The notes beneath the pieces were generated by a model. The model was not told where the DNA came from, did no database searches, and saw only the letters and a list, made by a program, of their open reading frames with translations. From contig JBLHRR010000004.1 in the NCBI GenBank assembly GCA_047626155.1, positions 1 to 64,000 of the forward strand: a stretch of DNA of 64,000 bases, written 5' to 3'. A program made the position numbers and the translations under genes. Positions 62,254-64,000 of this stretch are shown here, in pieces (positions within the stretch are counted from its first letter, which is position 1; every line of letters begins with the position of its first letter). This stretch comes from CALGLS01 sp047626155 (lineage in GTDB: Bacteria > Bacteroidota > Bacteroidia > Chitinophagales > Saprospiraceae).

Positions 62254-64000
62254 TTAGTCATTAATATTAAATAAAGAGTCTAGAGCGCCCTCCGTAAAAA
62301 GCCCTCCATCCTTTGGCTTTACAGACCTCAGTTCCTGAATACGTTCCTCCGTCAAGTCTGCCCCACCAAAGTCTTCGCTAGTCATAAAAGCATTTCTCAG
62401 AAATGTAACAATAGATAAAACATCCTGATTACTCAGGTCAGGGTTATGACCAATACCCGGCATCACTGAATTGAATTCGTAACGTTTCCCTTGAATATGA
62501 ATCGGACCTTCAAGGCCATGTAACAGAATAGCTGCAAGCCGATCTGTGGAGCCTTTTACATAATCAGAATCGTATAAAGGCGGAGCTGCATTTTCCATCC
62601 CATGGCCATCTTCACTATGACATACGGCGCAGTATTGGCGATAGAGCTCCAGTCCTTTTTGGCGTTTATCTCCGTAAGGATTATTTTCTGCGGGGAGCAA
62701 TTCTTTGTTTGGCTTTTCTTCCTCAATATTAGTGAGTAAATCATAGCCAATTCTGGTCCAGGCAGTTGTGTCTTTTTGTTCGATGCTTTTTATGAATGCA
62801 GCTTCCTGACCAGCGAGCGCACTGAAACTTAATTCTGCAAATGAATAGTTATCGGGATAACGCTTATTCAATTTTTGATGGAATAAAAACGCGGATTCAA
62901 TTGAAGTCACTTGGGGTTTATAACCTGAAGCGAGATAGAGATCAATTTTTAGATTGTTTAAATTAAAAAGATGATTGGCAAGATCTGTGATTTCATTTTT
63001 ATCAACATTGTCAAGTCGACCTAAGAGATGAAAGGCCAAGCCGGATAAGACCTCCTGATCTTTATAAATGACCTTTTCTAATAAAGGAAAAGAAAGTCTG
63101 CCCAAGCCCTCTAAAGCCCACAGCGCATGAACCTGTTCAATGCTAAAATCAGGTTGTTTTAATTTTCCATCTAAAAGAGGAACTGCATCAAATATTTGAT
63201 TTTGAACAATCAGTTGCTGCGCTTTATCTCTTAGCCATACATTTGGATGATTCAATTTTCCAACGAGATCTAAAATGTCATTTTCATCAAGAACAGGAAG
63301 ATCCTTTTTGTTGTGATTTTGAGGAAGGACCTTCAGTATCCGGCCCATTCGTACAATGGTATCCAACTGTTGTTCTTCAATTAAATTACGCAGATAAGGA
63401 GACATGTAAGCACGGTGTTGGATAACTCCCTTATGCAAATCCACAATATACAAAGCGCCCTCTGGCCCATTATATAAATTAACCGGACGAAAAGCGACAT
63501 CAGTAGAAGCAATAAATTCTTTATCGGCCAAAGCGTGTACGCCACTTATTTTTTCCTGGTCATAATTGATGATGTTTCGTTTTATAAGATTTCCTTCTGG
63601 GAAACATACGAAGCTATTTTTATCGAAATCAGGACCTAATAATCCTCCTTGATAAATAACCGGCCCGCAGGATGAAGTTCCGTGAGTGGGTTTCCCTTCC
63701 TCATCTAAAACTCCTTCAATGTAGCCCCGATTGATAGCCGGAGCATGCAGGGGATATATGCGTTGATCTGTAACAATCTGTTGGCGGAGGCTATGTTTTG
63801 GTCGGAGGAACTTATTGTGTTCTGCTGCTTTTGGCAAAACGAAGTCACCTTGAAATTGGTTGGAATTGTCGTTATAAAATAACCGACCGAGGTGATCTTT
63901 TGTCAAACCCCACTGACCTCTGTAAATGGTTTGATCCTTTATCCATTGTCCGTCTTGTCTTTGGTAGCGAGCGTTAGAGCGGGCGCTGTAAATCCAATTA
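62254..64000 (-). CDS. PVC-type heme-binding cytochrome c protein, 5' end beyond the window
   Basis: The frame stays open to the right edge, encoding (...NWIYSARSNARYQRQDGQW...), so the N-terminal part lies outside the window. Visible are the end of a beta-propeller/PQQ-like part (GPEGALYIVDLHKGVIQHRAY), a helical HEAT-like stretch (about residues 250-400 of the visible part) and a C-terminal class I cytochrome c domain with CAVCH as the heme-binding CxxCH motif and a likely Met ligand in SVMPGIGHN. Such large proteins are common in Planctomycetes and Bacteroidota, probably as periplasmic dehydrogenases, with substrates unknown. A TTG at 63906 is not the true start. Confidence 0.9.
   Translation of the reverse strand, partial: NWIYSARSNARYQRQDGQWIKDQTIYRGQWGLTKDHLGRLFYNDNSNQFQGDFVLPKAAEHNKFLRPKHSLRQQIVTDQRIYPLHAPAINRGYIEGVLDEEGKPTHGTSSCGPVIYQGGLLGPDFDKNSFVCFPEGNLIKRNIINYDQEKISGVHALADKEFIASTDVAFRPVNLYNGPEGALYIVDLHKGVIQHRAYMSPYLRNLIEEQQLDTIVRMGRILKVLPQNHNKKDLPVLDENDILDLVGKLNHPNVWLRDKAQQLIVQNQIFDAVPLLDGKLKQPDFSIEQVHALWALEGLGRLSFPLLEKVIYKDQEVLSGLAFHLLGRLDNVDKNEITDLANHLFNLNNLKIDLYLASGYKPQVTSIESAFLFHQKLNKRYPDNYSFAELSFSALAGQEAAFIKSIEQKDTTAWTRIGYDLLTNIEEEKPNKELLPAENNPYGDKRQKGLELYRQYCAVCHSEDGHGMENAAPPLYDSDYVKGSTDRLAAILLHGLEGPIHIQGKRYEFNSVMPGIGHNPDLSNQDVLSIVTFLRNAFMTSEDFGGADLTEERIQELRSVKPKDGGLFTEGALDSLFNIND

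Noticed and set aside
1..64000. CRISPR arrays, tRNA or rRNA genes, insertion sequences, prophage genes
   Set aside because: Looked for regular repeat-spacer units, cloverleaf-like segments, transposase or integrase motifs and found none.

Overview
The window looks like ordinary chromosome of a Bacteroidota bacterium, most likely from the Saprospiria/Lewinella side of the phylum. Reasons: AT-rich DNA; starts without Shine-Dalgarno sequences but with TAnnTTTG-type -7 elements in several leaders; a type IX secretion sorting domain; a DUF4175 giant protein; a bacterial geranylgeranylglyceryl phosphate synthase; a mevalonate-type isoprenoid cluster; and a PVC/Bacteroidota-type cytochrome c protein. 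No phage, integrase, CRISPR array, transposase, rRNA or tRNA was recognised.

Layout. 0-4 kb: a Fic protein behind a repeat-rich leader, then a lipoprotein M1 aminopeptidase. 4-8.7 kb: DUF4175 coiled-coil membrane protein, RsbW-like ATPase, YbeY. 8.8-13.8 kb: threonine operon thrA-thrB-thrC closed by a strong terminator, followed by two parS-like sites. 14-18.6 kb: second M1 peptidase, then a hydrolase and heme A synthase on the minus strand. 18.6-19.4 kb: an 0.9 kb AT-rich non-coding stretch with DnaA-box-like sites. 19.4-24.4 kb: SRAP protein, dtd, MazG-like protein, secreted T9SS amidase, PrsW-like protease and hydrolase. 24.7-33.6 kb: ABC permease, SpoIIE-type phosphatase, TPR/SHOCT protein, CBS protein, POTRA outer-membrane protein, NAD kinase, HtrA protease, ComF. 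33.9-37.5 kb: rplM-rpsI-rpsB-tsf-pyrH on the minus strand. 37.9-41.5 kb: isoprenoid genes (type 2 IPP isomerase, HMG-CoA reductase, GYDIA-type GHMP kinase). 41.8-49.5 kb: ferredoxin-NADP reductase-like protein, Nfu, two DUF3857/transglutaminase paralogues, GGGP synthase, RsgA. 49.7-56.7 kb: carB, AMP nucleosidase, a small convergent gene, a sodium/solute symporter, a membrane protein. 56.8-64 kb: OmpA/PD40 protein, adenine deaminase, MscS channel, and a cytochrome c protein running off the right edge.

The genes are mostly core metabolism and envelope maintenance: threonine, UMP/carbamoyl phosphate, adenine salvage, isoprenoid precursor supply possibly feeding GGGP synthase, and translation. 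The RsbW-like ATPase and the SpoIIE-type phosphatase could form a partner-switching pair, although they are 18 kb apart.

The least explained signal is non-coding. At least three families of short dispersed, mostly palindromic elements recur. Family A (about 110 bp, TTCTTTGAC...GTCAAAGAA ends) lies in gaps between co-directional genes. Family B (TTAGAC..ACTGC to GTGGTCTAAAttaTTTTTT) lies immediately 3' of genes in a fixed orientation and resembles a mobile terminator; one copy supplies the last codons of HMG-CoA reductase. Family C (core CGATAGTGGGAAGTT) lies just 5' of three gene starts, always pointing at the gene. Other singular elements are a GC-rich nested rod hairpin before rsgA, a TTGGCTCAAA repeat array before fic, and a long inverted repeat before the RsbW-like gene. 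I found no clearly new multi-gene system.
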